From RGIG5952 sp045603485 (GTDB lineage: Bacteria > Verrucomicrobiota > Kiritimatiellia > RFP12 > JAAYLN01), in the NCBI GenBank assembly GCA_045603485.1, contig JAZUMF010000109.1:1-24579 (forward strand): a stretch of 24,579 nucleotides of DNA, given 5' to 3'. This document shows positions 24,526 to 24,579 of this stretch, one piece after another (positions within the stretch are counted from its first letter, which is position 1; every line of letters starts with the position of its first letter). The notes below the pieces were generated by a model. The model saw nothing but the letters and a program-made list of their open reading frames with translations, made no database searches and was not told the DNA's origin. Position numbers and translations under genes: made by a program.

Positions 24526-24579
24526 GTTGAATACTAGTGTCAGTCTATTCTACTAGACATTATGGTTCTATATCCCATC

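Larger units (their letters stand above)
24286..24579. other. Non-coding right flank
   Basis: No open frame or RNA gene is recognisable. Just after dxr, GCTTGACC (24292-24299) and GGTAAGC (24307-24313) form an imperfect stem with a bulged G and no T tract. The main structure is the inverted-repeat segment at 24362-24525. Beyond it the sequence is AT-rich and runs to the window edge without a gene start that I can support. Confidence 0.5.

Noticed and set aside
1..24579. CRISPR arrays, tRNA, rRNA, integrases or transposase genes
   Set aside because: None seen. The only short regular repeats are coding repeats within the giant gene.

Overview
The window looks like chromosomal DNA of a PVC-group bacterium, most likely Kiritimatiellota or a near relative such as Lentisphaerota. 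The evidence is an LL-diaminopimelate aminotransferase of the type common in this group, a beta-propeller 6-phosphogluconolactonase, a DXP reductoisomerase, and very large secreted proteins built from LamG, thrombospondin-type-3-like calcium repeats and Ig-like modules. The taxonomic call is inference, because there is no rRNA in the window. Every gene I accept lies on the + strand.

Layout. Bases 1-537 are AT-rich and hold no gene I can defend. At 538-3091 a small HTH protein, a 6-phosphogluconolactonase (oxidative pentose phosphate pathway) and DapL (lysine/peptidoglycan precursor synthesis) are closely spaced and look like one operon. A 120-base AT-rich gap with a 9+9 bp palindrome at 3158-3182 separates it from a cluster of three exported proteins: an NHL beta-propeller protein with two tandem Ig-like repeats (3212-5149), a cysteine-rich membrane protein or lipoprotein with a charged, probably coiled-coil body (5173-5931), and a 5346-residue giant (5981-22021) that takes up two thirds of the window. 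A perfect 13-bp hairpin follows the giant. A lipoprotein of unknown function (22124-23026) and dxr (23095-24285) come next, separated by a strong hairpin whose T-rich tail runs straight into the dxr Shine-Dalgarno. The last 294 bases carry a 164-bp segment bounded by perfect 15-bp inverted repeats, which looks like a MITE.

The most interesting object is the giant. It has a signal peptide, Ig/Calx-beta-like and PKD-like N-terminal modules, many D-x-D-x-D-G calcium-binding repeats, six LamG-like domains and transthyretin-like modules near the C-terminus. It also contains a complete subtilisin (peptidase S8) with its own inhibitor-like prodomain and an intact Asp-His-Ser-Asn site. This zymogen sits about two thirds of the way along the chain. 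Comparison with sister LamG copies in the same protein indicates that it lies inside the fourth LamG module, just before that module's last strand. A secreted surface protein that carries an internal protease zymogen could cut itself or its partners. The NHL protein and the giant end in similar C-terminal modules, which suggests a common export or anchoring route.
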